A DNA stretch of 64,000 nucleotides, from positions 1 to 64,000 of the forward strand of contig NW_025932888.1 of NCBI RefSeq assembly GCF_000764305.2, in the 5' to 3' direction. The number at the start of each line of letters is the position of its first letter. Position 1 is the stretch's first letter. Source of the stretch: Hyalella azteca (lineage: Eukaryota > Arthropoda > Malacostraca > Amphipoda > Hyalellidae). The position numbers and the translations under genes were made by a program. The notes under the pieces were generated by a model. It searched no databases and was not told the DNA's origin. It saw only the letters and a list, made by a program, of their open reading frames with translations. This document shows positions 37,086 through 49,399 of the stretch, in pieces.

Positions 37086-37687
37086 TTGAAGCTCTTTTAA
37101 CTATCTTTACGTACTTTTCACTCGTACCAGTTTTTTCCAGTATCTGGCACAATAATTTTCTGTCAACTCTATCATATGCTTTTTCCATATCTAAAAATGC
37201 CAGATAGACTCTCCTTCCGTCTCTCCTCATTTTTTCAATCAGTTCATTCACAACAAATCTGTTATCTTCTGCTCTCCTGTCACACCTGAAGCCGTTCTGC
37301 TCCTCACCAAGTACTCTTTCACGCTTCATACACGTTTGCATTCGCTCATTCATGACTGCACAGAAAATTTTGCTACAGGTGTCAGCAAGAGCAATTGGTC
37401 TGTAATTTTTCAGTTCCTTCTTGCTCTTATGGCCTCCCTTGTGTAACAAGGTCACCCAGCTTTCATTCCACGCATCAGGTACAGTGGTACACATTCATTT
37501 GTCCAGACAACATTGAATAGGTGAGTCAGTCTGCTAATTGCACTCCCACCTCCATACTTATACATCTCATACGGTATCTCACCCATTCCGGCTACCGTGT
37601 TATTCTTCAGATGCTCTACCACCCGTTTCACCTCCGCATATGTAATTTTCCCATCTATACCACTCAGGTCCTTATGTTCTAGTGATA
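37076..37687 (-). pseudogene. Retrotransposon B, reverse transcriptase fragment
   Basis: A second non-LTR RT. It reads GKITYAEVKRVVEHL and NNTVAGMGEIPYEMYKYGGG (37500-37650), then in another frame ESWVTLLHKGG, LKNYRPIALADTCSKIFC, EEQNGFRCDRRAEDN and YLAFLDMEKAYDRVDR (37110-37460), including the first catalytic Asp (FLDMEKAYD). There is a frameshift near 37490. It is cut at about 37086 by the 5' end of element A and at 37687 by the TA-targeting element. No clade is assigned beyond non-LTR. Confidence 0.9.
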
Positions 37688-39014
37688 CTGTCAACCGGGG
37701 CTACTCGGGATGGGCGGGGTAACTCGGGGAAAGTCCTCCGACATGGCGTAAAACTGTTTTAGTAGCCAAACAAATTGGAATATTGCAAAACTAAATATAG
37801 TGGCATAAACATCAACATTTTTCCTATCTATGTAGTATAAAGGAAGTTCAAAAATACTACATTTACTAGCTTTGAAAAATTTCTGAAAAAATGGTGAAAA
37901 ATTATATTTTGAAAAGTTACTTCTGCTAAGGTTTGTAGTAAAAAATATTTGCCATATTAAAAAATTTTGCTTAGAAAATAGTTGTAGACAAGTGTCAGCA
38001 TGAAAACTATTTGCGGAATTTACATACCTCAATCAAAAAAAAATGGCAGCCATTTCCGCACGGCGCGGCTACTCGGGACACCCCTCCGGGGCTATTTAGG
38101 ACACCCCCGAAAACGCATTTACAGTAGAACCTCAGTTAGCAAAGGCTCCAGTTGAGAAAAAAATAAATTAAAAACAAAGAATATTGATTAAATTTACCTT
38201 GCACAGTGAAAAAAATTTCACTTATCGAAAAATTAGTGCAATATCGGTCATCACAAAATTGTGCATAGAATGTCATATATAGAATGGTGCACCAGGCATC
38301 ATAGAATGAAAATTAATTGTTCTAAACTATGATTTATTTCTCCAAAACATATGATGGTTGTCACTAAAACATCCCTTTCTGTTTCAGGTATGTTTTTCAC
38401 AATCTTTTTTTATAGTAAATTCACTTAACCCAATTAAAATGGTGTGAAATTACAAGCCGTCCTGTAAGCTTACAGATACAGAAAAAATGCTATAAGGCTG
38501 CTGATATAAAGCTTGCAGTGGACAAGGTTGTTGTAAATGCTCAATGGCATGTTCATGGATACAGTAATATCACATCAATATTCAATAATACGGTAATATC
38601 GCATCAATAATATGGTAATTAATGTATATGGTAATAACATATCAATAAAGGAAAAACTAGTAAAAATCACAGAAAATGTCATTTATTCTACCTCTACATC
38701 ATCTACAATGAAAGAGGAGGACTTCAGAGTACTGTTAGTAATGGATGAGTAGGTATACGCAGCATGCTTCAAATGTTCTAAAATGAACTTTATTTCAAGT
38801 GTCCCAAGTAGCCCCATTCGACGGGGCTACTCGGGACACTATTTTTTTGCTTCTGACACCTTACGAATAGCATATGGAATTTTTTTGGAGAAGTCATGTG
38901 ATAGCTCTTGCGAAGAGCTTTGAAATGAGCCTGAACTTGTTTATGAAATGTTTCATGGTAAGAAGTTATGAATGAAAAACGTTTGGAATCGTCCCGAGTA
39001 GCCCCGGTTGACGG
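37688..39014. mobile_element. TA-targeting TIR element
   Basis: The inverted ends ctgtcaaccggggctactcg (left) and, reverse-complemented, ccgtcaaccggggctactcg (right) are flanked by TA at 37686-37687 and 39015-39016. Removing it leaves element B reading TVISLEHKDLSG in frame. The motif ggggctactcgggaca recurs inside at about 38066-38102 and as an inverted pair at about 38797-38842. No transposase is recognised; small ORFs inside are unassigned. The TA target fits the Tc1/mariner/pogo group. Confidence 0.85.
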
Positions 39015-39437
39015 TATCACTGTCCTTATTTAATTAAAAATAATAAAGTTAAAGTAGTACAACTTGTTACAAGTACCCCTTATTGGCATTGCTTGACCAA
39101 ATTTTTGAAGAAATACCAAGGTTTCTCATTAAAATTTAAGATGCATAAACAAAATCACACACTGCCACAGGGATCCAAATCATGAAATACGTTTGTGTAC
39201 ATTTATACTTCATACCACGGAGTAGCATATGTTAAGAAGGAAAACTGCCAGAAAAAGCGCGTCAGATATGATCAATTTATATAGTAGAATAAAACTTAGT
39301 TAATATTTAAAACTTTGAAAACTTAGAGTGATGCTTCAAAATTGTGAAAATATGTTATATCATGCAGCCACACAAACAGTAGTAAAGAAAAACAACCACA
39401 AATCGTCACTTGGTAGATTTAACATGTTAAGTGTGGC

Positions 39438-39500
39438 ACGACCCACCGGTGGGTCGTAGCCGATATCCCTCTGCTGCGAAACGACCCACTGGTGGGTCGT
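39438..39500. repeat. Palindromic subterminal repeats, left pair
   Basis: acgacccaccggtgggtcgt (39438-39457, perfect palindrome) and acgacccactggtgggtcgt (39481-39500). The matching right pair is at 40687-40706 and 40745-40764. They are candidate transposase-binding sites of the piggyBac-like element. Confidence 0.85.
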
Positions 39501-40686
39501 TTAAAAAATAATACAAATATGGATAAGAGCCCATAAAATTAGTTTCATTAAAATATACAGCATAGTATTTGTGTTAGTATCATAAAATAAAAGTTTGAAA
39601 TGATAGAAAATGAGTTTTACTAATTTATATAAGTGCCAAATAAAACATATATATTATTTCCAGTTGCAAGTTTTTAATTTGAGAAAAATACCCACAAATT
39701 AGTGATGTTTTGAACTGAAACGTGACCAGCACATAAAAATGGTTTTCCAGAGCATCCTTCACAAAATGTTGATACTTTTTGGCCTTTCTTTCTTCAACTT
39801 TTGATCCTTCTGACTGGGAAACCATTTTATAGCATCCCACACAGCGCTTTCTTGTCTTGCCTTCCGAGCCAGGAGCTTCGTACGAGCGATGGGCACTTGT
39901 CTTGCCGCCTGTTTTTTTAGATGGTTTTTCCATCGGATATCCATAAAAGAGTGAAAAAATGAGATTCTCTGAATTTTACGATTGACCATTTGTGCCACCC
40001 ACTGCACTATTTATTGAAGATTAGGAGGATTAAGAGGAGGAGGGCGTTGGAGGGCCTGAATAATTGAAATGAAGGGTCCTCAGTAGAATAAAAAATCTGT
40101 CTGTGACCATTATCTCACGATCACATCTCTCAAATAGAACACTTTTCAACCATTGAGATTTCATGGAATATTGAGGATTCAGTCCCATGTACCGGATGAT
40201 TCCTACAAATTTTTTTATTTCTGTAAAATAAAGTTGGCGTCCAGCAATTCAGTCTTGAGTTCCTTGTTAGATTTGGTTGTGCTCACGAATGCTCTGCATA
40301 ATAATTTGTTTCACAAACTATCAATTCTATGATTGGATGTGTCAAAAAAAGGAGTAAGCATCAATAGGCCAGATTTTCCCTTCTATGCTCTGTCTGACCT
40401 TCTATTGCTTGAATATCATTTCCTTTATTGTTGTCATCACTAATTTCACCATCTAAATCACTTTCATCATTCAATTCATCACACTCTGAACCATCGGTCC
40501 TCTCTGGTGAGAACGTGTCATCTGATGGAATGGGATCATCACTGTCGGAAGAAAGTTCATCACGTTTCGTTTTCTAAGAACCACCATAAAAACTAGAAGT
40601 TTCCATCATGTACGGTCTGAAAATACATGACAGTGAGTTGTGAAATAAGAAAATATGGCAAAATAAATTTATCAGCCAATTGTCGC

Positions 40687-40764
40687 AAGACCCATATGTG
40701 GGTCGTGCCGCAGTGACATGATAAATCTCACACTCTGCTGCGAAACGACCCACATGTGGGTCGT
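40687..40764. repeat. Palindromic subterminal repeats, right pair
   Basis: aagacccatatgtgggtcgt (40687-40706) and acgacccacatgtgggtcgt (40745-40764). Both copies nearer the element interior-right and left are preceded by ctctgctgcgaa, so the pairs are duplicated with context. Confidence 0.85.
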
Positions 40765-42433
40765 GAATTTTATTGCCCTAACATGTAGAGCATATTGAGA
40801 AACACACATACACAACCTCCCTCTTCGATATCTGGACAGGCACTGACGCTATAGCAACCCAAACATAGCCGCACCAGCAGGCAGTCAGCAGTTTCAGCCC
40901 CGCACTTAATGTGTTAAGTTTGAGTGTGATTAAGTTGCCAAGTCATATTTTTACTGAGATAAGCACAGCTGTTTATTCACGCATCAGTTACATTCACGTA
41001 AGATTTGTTTCCCAAGCTCCACAACGAGCATGAACATTGTGCCAGGCTCGTCAGGCATTCAGCAGATGCTTGTCACTCATTCAGTCATTGCTTTCCACTT
41101 AGAACTTTCTGTGGATTTTGGTTCCCGGACTGCAAGACAGAGTTCATTTAGAATTGTATTATTATTGTAAGCTTCCTGCCTAATTAGTGGCAATTTCTAG
41201 CAGCCAAAACATCCTGTGTTATTCATTAACAGACATACTAGTTTGTCTTATGTCCCTTTTTTTCAATGGGAAATGCATGCAATGTAGCAGTCATAGGAAT
41301 CCAATCATTGCTAGAAAGTGTGCAACGTCACAGTCACAAGAAGACGATCAGCATCAGAACGGGTGTAACATCACAGCCACTGGAATCCAATCAGCATTAG
41401 AAACTAGAATGGGCCACCCTCACATGTACACAATATCAATGGACTGATTATAATTTAGCTACAAATTCTTCTATGTTACAAATTTTTTGGTAACTGACAT
41501 TCAACAGAATGATTTAATTACCTTTGTGAATGTTATATGTGCATGCAGAATCAATCGTGTGCAGCAAACAAGGTAGCGGGAAGACTTTTGGCACAGCCTC
41601 AAATCTAATGATGGTTAGTCTTCATTAAACGACTGGAGGATGTGGTAACTGAAGTGCATTAACTGCAGATAAGCTCCTGCACACACTGATCAGTGCACAC
41701 CTCAGTTCTATACTCCATAGGTTTTATTCATAAGCTTTGAGAAATTAATTGTGTGAAAATTTTAAGTGATATATTGTGAGCCTTCTAAATTTCTAATAAT
41801 GTCACAAAATCTGGAGGTTTAAGTGCTAAATTTTAGAGTACTCTAGTCAGTCAAGTGTCATGTTGTGCAGTGCCTTTTCTTCAATAAGTTTCTCCAATTG
41901 CCATTAAGTTTCTCCCTAACTTGAAAGCTGATGTAACGAATAGGTTCAATGAATGATTTTTGATATTTAATTCGATACCATTATGTTAAGAGTAAATAGT
42001 ATAAGCCATATTTAGTTATTGCTGATGAGCTGTTAGTTTACTCTGAGAGAGTAAGGAGAGTGGAGAGACTTTATTGCCCTTCCTTTTTCAGTTTCTGACG
42101 AATGTTTAGTGCTACAATTGAAAAATTATGTATTTTGGATTAAGTTGGATACCAGCATTGTCATACATAAAATATTTCATGACATCTTGTACTTGAAGTA
42201 GTTCAGGAAATTGAAAATACAGTAGCAACCAAAACGTCTTTTTTGCTAAGACATTTGCTGCATTTGAATTGAAGGAGTGGTAGTAATTCACTAATTAGCA
42301 ACTTAGAAACACTACATCGTTTCCACGTTTTAACTCACTAATGGCAGTCTTTATTTAATTAAAGTATTCATGTTTCCCATATTTGCTAAAGATGATCACT
42401 TAAAATTAAAGAAAACACAACTAATAGTACCTA

Positions 42434-42699
42434 CCGTAAAATGGGGTAACTTAGACCACTTTTTTTATAAATGATGCCATTTTTTTACTAGCTAAATTAA
42501 ACTTGAATTGAAACATGCAAAATACAGGTCTATACTCTAGCTTCACTCACCATAAAAAGGCAGGAGCCATCAATTTATGGTGAGTGAAGCTAGAGTATAG
42601 ACCTGTATTTTGCATGTTTCAATTCAAGTTTGATTTAGCTAGTAAGAAAATGGCATCATTTATAAGAAAAAAAGTGGTCTAAGTTACCCCATTTTACGG
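42434..42699. mobile_element. Foldback MITE, near-perfect hairpin
   Basis: 266 bp flanked by TA (42432-42433, 42700-42701). The ends are ccgtaaaatggggtaactta and its complement, and the arms stay complementary almost to the centre (tagcttcactcaccat / atggtgagtgaagcta). A second copy of the right end follows at 42834-42876, again ending before TA, so a 443-bp composite (42434-42876) is possible. Confidence 0.9.
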
Positions 42700-43470
42700 T
42701 AGATATGCAAACTTTTCAATTCTTTCTATTGTGTTATGTGGCCTCAGTATTAGGCCTTAATGCCCATTGATAAAATTTTTCTATGTCAAATAGTTTTTGA
42801 GTTGTGGGGGTTTTTGTTAAAAAAAACGAAAAGTGGTCTAAGTTACCCCGCTGGTCTAAGTTACCCCATTTTACGGTACTAGTTTTAACATGTTGCTAGG
42901 AGTTGGCAACTGCAAAGGAGTTGAACTACTAGTTTACATGATTGGGAGGTGGCATACGCCGTACAGTGTGATGAGCCACAGCTGTACACTGTACATGACA
43001 TCAAACTTGCAAGTGTTTCATATATTTATACTGACAGCAGCATATAGATGCTTACAATTAACAGGTTTCCTTATTTGTAAATGCTCTCACTGACTTTGCA
43101 GCTATAATGTACATTCAGATGTTTGCACTCAATACCATGTTGCAAACCAAGAAATATTAAAACCATATTGAGCGTCTGGGGCTGCTTGAACCTCAACTGC
43201 CAGTTCATCATAGTCAAGTACTCATACTCAATTGATGCCAGTCTAGCCCAGCCAGTTAGTTCTATGGTCAGTCCTGACTTCCATTTACAGGGTTTAGGTA
43301 CAGGTATTTCACTAAGTGTTGTGATGAAAATGAGAATGTGATTTACTATCCACAGTTGTAAGTAAAAAACAATGCTAATAATCTGCATCCAATTGAAAAC
43401 ATTAATTAATTTTATTTTTCAGGTGTTTTGATGTTGACAAATAATTACATGAAAATGTCATCATAAAATC

Positions 43471-46400
43471 ATGTCTCCTAATCCTGTAATCGAATTTGCG
43501 TTCACAAATGTTCAAGTAGGTAATGGCAGGTGTTTAACTGCCACTTGCAAATTTTGTACCACTGGTAAAAAAACTGTAAGTTTTTACCAAAATAGCTGTG
43601 GAAACCTGATTCGGCATTTGAAGCGTCATCACATTAATGCTTATCGTATGTACTTCAATAAATATGTTAAAAATAAGTTATCAAGTGTGAAACCAGTAAT
43701 CCAATTCAAATCGTTGACAGTTGCATCACCTAACATTGAGACAACTAGCTCTATTACATCTCGTCTCCCCATGCATGCAACCTCATGCACTTCATCTTGC
43801 AATACCATTGCCCCTTGTGGCAAAACCCAGCTCCCACAAAGCACTGTTTCATGTGATGCAACCCAGCTCCAAAGTAGCGCATCTTCCTTTGATGCAACTC
43901 AGCTGCCACGTAGTGCAACTTCATGTGATGCAACCCAGCTTCCACTTAGCACAAATTCCTTTGACGCAACTTGGCTGCAAGGTAGCGCAACTTTATGTAA
44001 TGCAACCCAGCTCCCATGTAACAAAAATTTCTTTGATGCAACTCAGCTGCAACATAGTGCAACTTCATGTTATGCTATCCAGCTTCCACATAGCGCAATT
44101 TCCTTCGATGCAACTCAGCTGCAATGTAGCGCAGCTTCATGTGACGCAACCCAGCTCCCATGGAGCAAAACTTCCTTTGAGGCAACTCAGCTGCAACGTA
44201 GTGCAACTTCATGTGCTGCAACCCAACTTCCACATAGCGCAAGTTCCTTTGACGTAACTCAGTTGCCACATAGTGCAACTTCGTGTAACGCAAACCAGCT
44301 ACCACATAGCGCAGCTTCATTTGACACAACCCTGCTCCCAAATGAGAAAATTTTATCTACTTCTGAACTACGTCTTCCTCATTCAACTACGTCATTTGTT
44401 CCACCTATGGTGCAAATTCCTACCAAAGTCGGCAAGTCATCTGCATCAGCAAGAGGAACAGTTGGGCAAATGCCGATATGCAAACCTCAGTGCTCAGCCT
44501 GTGCGTTGCTTCTATGCGCTAGAAAGTTTTATTGTGCTTCTCTGCAAGCAGCATTGCAAGAATGTAAACATGAAAATGATTGTTGTTGTAAAACAATGTA
44601 CAATGGATTTATTATTGAAGCATGTGAAGAGACAAATCTCTCAAAGAGCATTGTCACAAAAAAGAATGACAAAAGCTTTGTTTCACAATATGACTGCGAA
44701 AAAGATGTCTTTACTCATTACTGTAAGGTGTGCCTAAGTCACCAAAATCCTTTAAAACATTGTAAGAGTGGAGAATCTTGGTGTGATGGGATGACCTTCA
44801 CAGAAACCAGAAGCAAGAATGCAGCCAAGAAGAGGCACTTGCTAAGCGTTCAGCACCAAGAAGCTCTCAAATTCAGCAGGTGTGAAGATAAACAACAGAT
44901 GAAACTCAAACGTCCAACCACCGATGAGTGCAAAAATGCTACTAAGAATTCAATGGTAGCTGGTATATTCATGGCTACCAATTCATTGTCATTTAGACTA
45001 TATCCAGCATTGTGCACGCTACTTGCCATTATTTGCCCACCACATTTGAGCCATCCTTTGGGCAACCAACATCACACGCACACGGCAGTTCAAAACATAA
45101 TGCATGCCAATTACCGAGCCTGTGCCATCACAATGAAGAACCATTTTTCTCAAATCTTTCCAGCCACAAAGAGTACTAGAAAATTCATGATTAGTTGTGA
45201 CAAAGGGACTGCTCCCAAGGATGTCTCTCGTCAAGTGATTGTTGCATCGTACATTGCTGACAATGGACTACCAAAAGAAGTTCTTCTATGTGTTTCAATG
45301 CTACAGCAAGGGGATGCAATGGCAACAACAAATCATGTGAAAGAAACTGTGGCATTATTCATGGAGCCATCTTCAGTTGCTTTCATTTGCACTGACAAAG
45401 CTTCTGTGTACACTGAAGAGAAAGGCAGCCTCATTGACCTGCTCAAAGCCTCTGATGGATATCACAAATTGATTGGACTCCCCGATTTTTGTCATAAAGT
45501 TGAAAATTTGTTGAACAGAACCATGCCAAAATGGGTCAGTGATACGTTAACCATGTGCAGATCTGTTGTAGCATTCATTAATGATCACAATATTGTTAAA
45601 AATCATGTTCACAACTTCATCAATGTTGTTCGCGGAACCACTTTTACTGCTATCCCAAATCAATGTGACACTCATTTTACTGAATATCTTCACTATTATT
45701 TAGATGCAATTTTGAAGAACATCCACATTTTATTTCAAGCTCTACCAGTATTGATGAATGATGCAAATGCCCTTGGAGAAAATGCTAAAAGAATTTTAAA
45801 ACTTGTTGCAAATGAATCTTTCGTTGTAAGAGCGATGATGATCCGACAAGTCTACAAAACCATCTCCAGCAAGGAAAAATTGGCCAAAGACTCCTGCTTT
45901 GGACCATTTGACTACAAACACCAAGTAGAAAGCATCAAACCTGACTTAAATGAGTTAAAGTCACTTTCTCCTGAGATTAAAAGCTTTTTGAACGATGGAA
46001 ATCTTAAATTCATCTCTGATACCAATTATGCTACAGACGGCCACGATGTGCTTTTGGAAGAGGTAATTTCAAATCTGGACCTGAAAACAAGAAACAAAGT
46101 TGAACGATCAAGAGATACTGTGATTTCACTAACTGAAGAAAATTCAAAATGGATCGAAGAAATTTGTAATGAAGCTCCCAACTATCTAGTAATCCCCACT
46201 CCTATTCGTCTTGCAACAGATTTATTTTCGATTCACAAAAACAAACATTCTGCATCCATAAAAAACCTTTTTGATTCTGTGAACATAAAATTTGAATCAT
46301 GTGATGATGAATGCAAAGGATTTCTTGAGTGCACTTGCTTAGAAAATGATTACTTGAAATTCATGGAAATTTTTCGAAGCGAGTGGCAAGCTGGAGCCAA

Positions 46401-47010
46401 CAACAAACTGATCAAACACGGAAGTGAGACTTTACAATCCTATACTGAAGCATTCGCTCATTATATCAGCAGTAACAACGACAAATCCAAGTATCCAGTC
46501 AACATCATTCGTTGCCTTGAAATCATCCAGCTCATGAAGCCAACTCTGTCTGCCACAGAGAGAGTGATGTCACATGTTGCCAATACTGTTCACAATCTAT
46601 TTGACTCTAAGTATGTGTACAAGACAGAACCTGATGAGAAAGATTTAATTGATAATGTGAATAATGAAGTTTTTTTAAAGTGCAATACCAACATGGTTCA
46701 ACATGATGCTGATCTTGCACGAACCATTTTTCTAAGTGATAATCATAGAGAATGTTTGATGAAAACAAAGAAGTGTACTGTAAAAAGTAAAACAATCTCA
46801 AATTACATCGAGGAACTTGGCAGTGACGTCATGAAGCGTAATTTGCCCAAGCAATGTCTGGTTCTTGATCAGAAGAAAGTGGGCAGCAAAAAAAGAAAAA
46901 TTGATTCTTGGTTAACAAAAAAATCGGAACATGAAGTCCCTTCTTCATCCAATTCTGACTCAGTCCTTCCTTCTTCAACAAATGAAGCAGCCATTGTACA
47001 ACCAGAAGAA
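43471..47010 (+). CDS. hAT-family transposase (truncated by insertion)
   Basis: 1180 native codons; the open frame runs 7 more codons into retrotransposon C and stops at 47034. It would bind and move the hAT element. A BED-type zinc finger is at about 21-54 (C26-x2-C29, H49, H53/H54). Fourteen 12-residue repeats of DATQLPxSATSC/F type occupy about 117-284. A second Cys/His-rich finger lies at about 410-460 (CKVCLS through KRHLLSVQHQEAL). The hAT RNase H-like core has D577 (SCDKGT) and D642 (CTDKAS), followed by DFCHKVENLL. The C-terminal dimerisation region (LMKPTLSATERVMSHVAN, about 1022-1039) ends in NEVFLKCN. No internal stop is present before the insertion, so it is young. The start was chosen as the first ATG before the BED domain. 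Confidence 0.85.
43819..44322 (+). repeat. 36/72-bp coding tandem repeat in transposase
   Basis: Fourteen 36-bp units encode DATQL-P/Q-x-SATS-C/F. The units alternate strictly between one ending in Cys and one ending in Phe, so the real period is 72 bp, seven times. Confidence 0.95.
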
Positions 47011-48669
47011 GTTATAATGCATGCATCTACGTAGGCAAACAAAGTAGTTGACATCAGCTGTGCAATATCGCTATCTTCCAGTTCCTTACCCGTATTTTTA
47101 ACATCTCCATCTCCACAGCCTCTAACCCATCCATTAGTAAAAATACAATAATTATTCCAATCCTTCAACCGGGCAAACCTGGAAACCAGGGCTATTCATA
47201 CCGTCCTATCTCCCTCTGCCCTGCAGCCAAGATCCTAGAGTGTCTTGTGCTCCCATTCATCTCAAGATCTCTCACCACCATCTCCTCACTACACGGTTTC
47301 AAACCGCGACACTCCTCAGTCACAGTGTCGACCACCCTCTCCTTCTAAGCATGATCGCAGCCTTTGACCTACATCACAACTTGGTCTGCTGGCTGTGCTG
47401 CTACCTCAGAGGCAGGCATTCATCTTGTCTCTACCTCAGAACACAATTGCTTTTCAGAGCTATTCACTCAGGCATTCCCCATGGCTTGGTCATCTTGCCA
47501 GCCCTCTTTAACCATGTCATCTCTGATATGCCAGTGCCAATCCCCAACATTGCCTCTAAATCCCAACATTGTCTCAAATTGGTGGGCTGCCAAGTAACTG
47601 GGCATGGCTCCTGGCAAGACCTTGGTCATGCTCTTCACCCCAGATACTCACCAATGCTGATCCCACCCATCTGCCACCATCTGCAACGGCATCATCCCAC
47701 TGGACAAAACCCCCAAAATCTTAGTTGTCACCTGGGATACACACTTCAAGTTCTCCCCTCGTGTAAGAGCCATAGCCACAAAAGCAATGGGATCTCTTTG
47801 CCTCTTGAAAGCCCTTGCTGGTACCAACTGGGGCTTCTCCAAGGAAGACATTATTGCCACCCACCAAACCATCACGCACCCAATCCTGAACTACGCGGCC
47901 CCAATCTGGTACCCTGTTGCTGTACGCACAGCTATTGCTAGCCTTCAAACCATACAAAACACTGCACTGAGATTAGCCACCGGCTGCCTCAAAATGGCCC
48001 TGATTGCCCATCTTCTCCAGGAGACCGGCGTCCTCCCATTGTCCGCTCACCTGGTCCTGGCTTGTGCCCAGTTCCTCGCCAGCGCTCTCCAGCCCTCCCA
48101 TACCTCATTCCGCTTTGCTTCTGCTCCCCTTGGGGACCGCCCCATGAAAGCCTCTGACCAGTCGAGGTTCGGCCAACTTTTCACACCATTCTTTGCTAAA
48201 GATATCATGCCTGCCAGTCCCTATGGAGAGGCCAAGCAGTCCCTCCGCAGGGAGATCGCCTCCTGCATTGCGGCGGCTGATGCTGTCAACGCCATCCTTG
48301 CAGCCCCACCTGATTGCATCAGTGGAGGCCTCACTCCCTTGTCTTTACCATTCGGCGCTATCCCAGCTCCATTTGGGATACTGGAGCTCCATGGCGCCCT
48401 ACTTTCCTAGGATCAATTGCTCCCCTAGCTCCGCCTGCCTGGATAGTGGGGATCCCCTCCAGTCCGTCCAGCATCTCTTTGCCTGTGACGCCTTCCCCAC
48501 ATACCTCAGCATCTCACTGTGGGACAGCCCCATGGAAGCAGTGGCATTCCTGGCCGCCCTCCCTGCCTTTGCCCATCTCCCCCCTCTTCTGATGCCTTCC
48601 CCCCCAACCACCACCTGAGCCACTCCCCCAGCAAGCGTGAATCTGGTTGCAACTAACAACAAATATTGC
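47011..48669 (+). pseudogene. Retrotransposon C, 5'-truncated non-LTR copy
   Basis: Flanked by the 14-bp duplication TACAACCAGAAGAA (46997-47010, 48670-48683). It reads IIPILQPGKPGNQGYSYRP and ISLCPAAKILE (47140-47240), SSLHGFKPRHSSVT, then the post-RT thumb/tail (TKAMGSLCLLKALAGTNWG, HPILNYAAPIWYP, IQNTALRLATGC; 47790-48000) and a tail with SVQHLFACDAFPT. The YADD region is damaged. Frameshifts occur, one near 48400. It resembles Jockey/CR1-type elements and is GC-richer than its surroundings. Confidence 0.9.
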
Positions 48670-48683
48670 TACAACCAGAAGAA

Positions 48684-49125
48684 TGTCAAGAAAGCCTGGT
48701 CGACAGTGCCTCATATAATGTAGAAACTTGAAAGAACAGTAGTAACGAACAAACTGCAAGTGTACTGCATGTGTGAAATAAGTAGTGACGAACGAGATAG
48801 AAAGAGAGGTAGAACTTCTACATGGATTTGGTGTGCTAATATGAAGACATGTGAATCGTATCTCGATCATTTGGCTGCCAAGAATGTTGAAGGAGCTGAC
48901 TGATTCCACCTGAAATGCTTAAAAATGAACAAACTGCCTGCTAACCACTGGATGTGTAGTAGATGTCGCAATAAAAAAACTACAAACTTGGGGCATAAGT
49001 TTGATTGGGAAAAATACCTAGGGTACAGCTTCAACGAGTTGACTGTACTAATTTGTCGTCACTTAAATTCACGCTCTCCATTTTTTCATGGGTATGTGGC
49101 ATGTTTTAAATACTCTACAAATTAG
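48684..49125 (+). pseudogene. Displaced C-terminus of hAT protein: PHD-like finger
   Basis: Past the right copy of the duplication the transposase frame continues (CQESLVDSASYNVET) to a stop. One frame over it reads YCMC, a spacer, WCANMKTC, then FHLKCLKMNKLP and HWMCSRCRNKK: a C4HC3 PHD-type finger. A TGA stands where the finger's conserved Trp before FH is expected. So this end carries at least one frameshift and one stop. Confidence 0.7.
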
Positions 49126-49399
49126 TCTCTATGCTCCCTGCTTGTCTTTTTGCACCTTTTTATGTTTTTGTATATATTTGGATTGCTATGGTTGTATTGA
49201 AATGAAAGAATTAGCTTGTAATGTAATGTTCCGGTATGGTATTCATCCTTTTACTTTCATCATTTATTATACGATATGTACACATCTTTGAATTCAACAA
49301 TTTTTTATTTTAAATGGTTACATTCATTGTTTATATATAAATGCTAGTTTTATCAACAAGAGTGAAAGTATCGTTCATAGATTAAAAATGCAAATTTTG

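Larger units (their letters stand above)
39431..40905 (-). mobile_element. Deleted piggyBac-like element
   Basis: TTAA lies at both ends (39427-39430, 40906-40909), with short inner ends gtgtgg and, reverse-complemented, gtgcgg. On the minus strand the acidic N-terminus reads DELSSDSDDPIPSDDTFSPE (about 40500-40560) and the C-terminal Cys-rich finger reads RKRCVGCYKMVSQSEGSKVE with a frameshifted remainder (39650-39880). The catalytic core is missing. Four copies of a 20-bp palindrome lie near the two ends. Confidence 0.85.

Noticed and set aside
39173..39190. cagggatccaaat as the missing left TIR of the large hAT element
   Set aside because: Only a loose match to cagggtggaattc, and no 8-bp duplication of tttatatc precedes it.
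43721..44737. Two plus-strand ORFs and minus-strand ORFs with regular peptide repeats
   Set aside because: Other frames of the 36/72-bp repeat and flanks of the hAT transposase.
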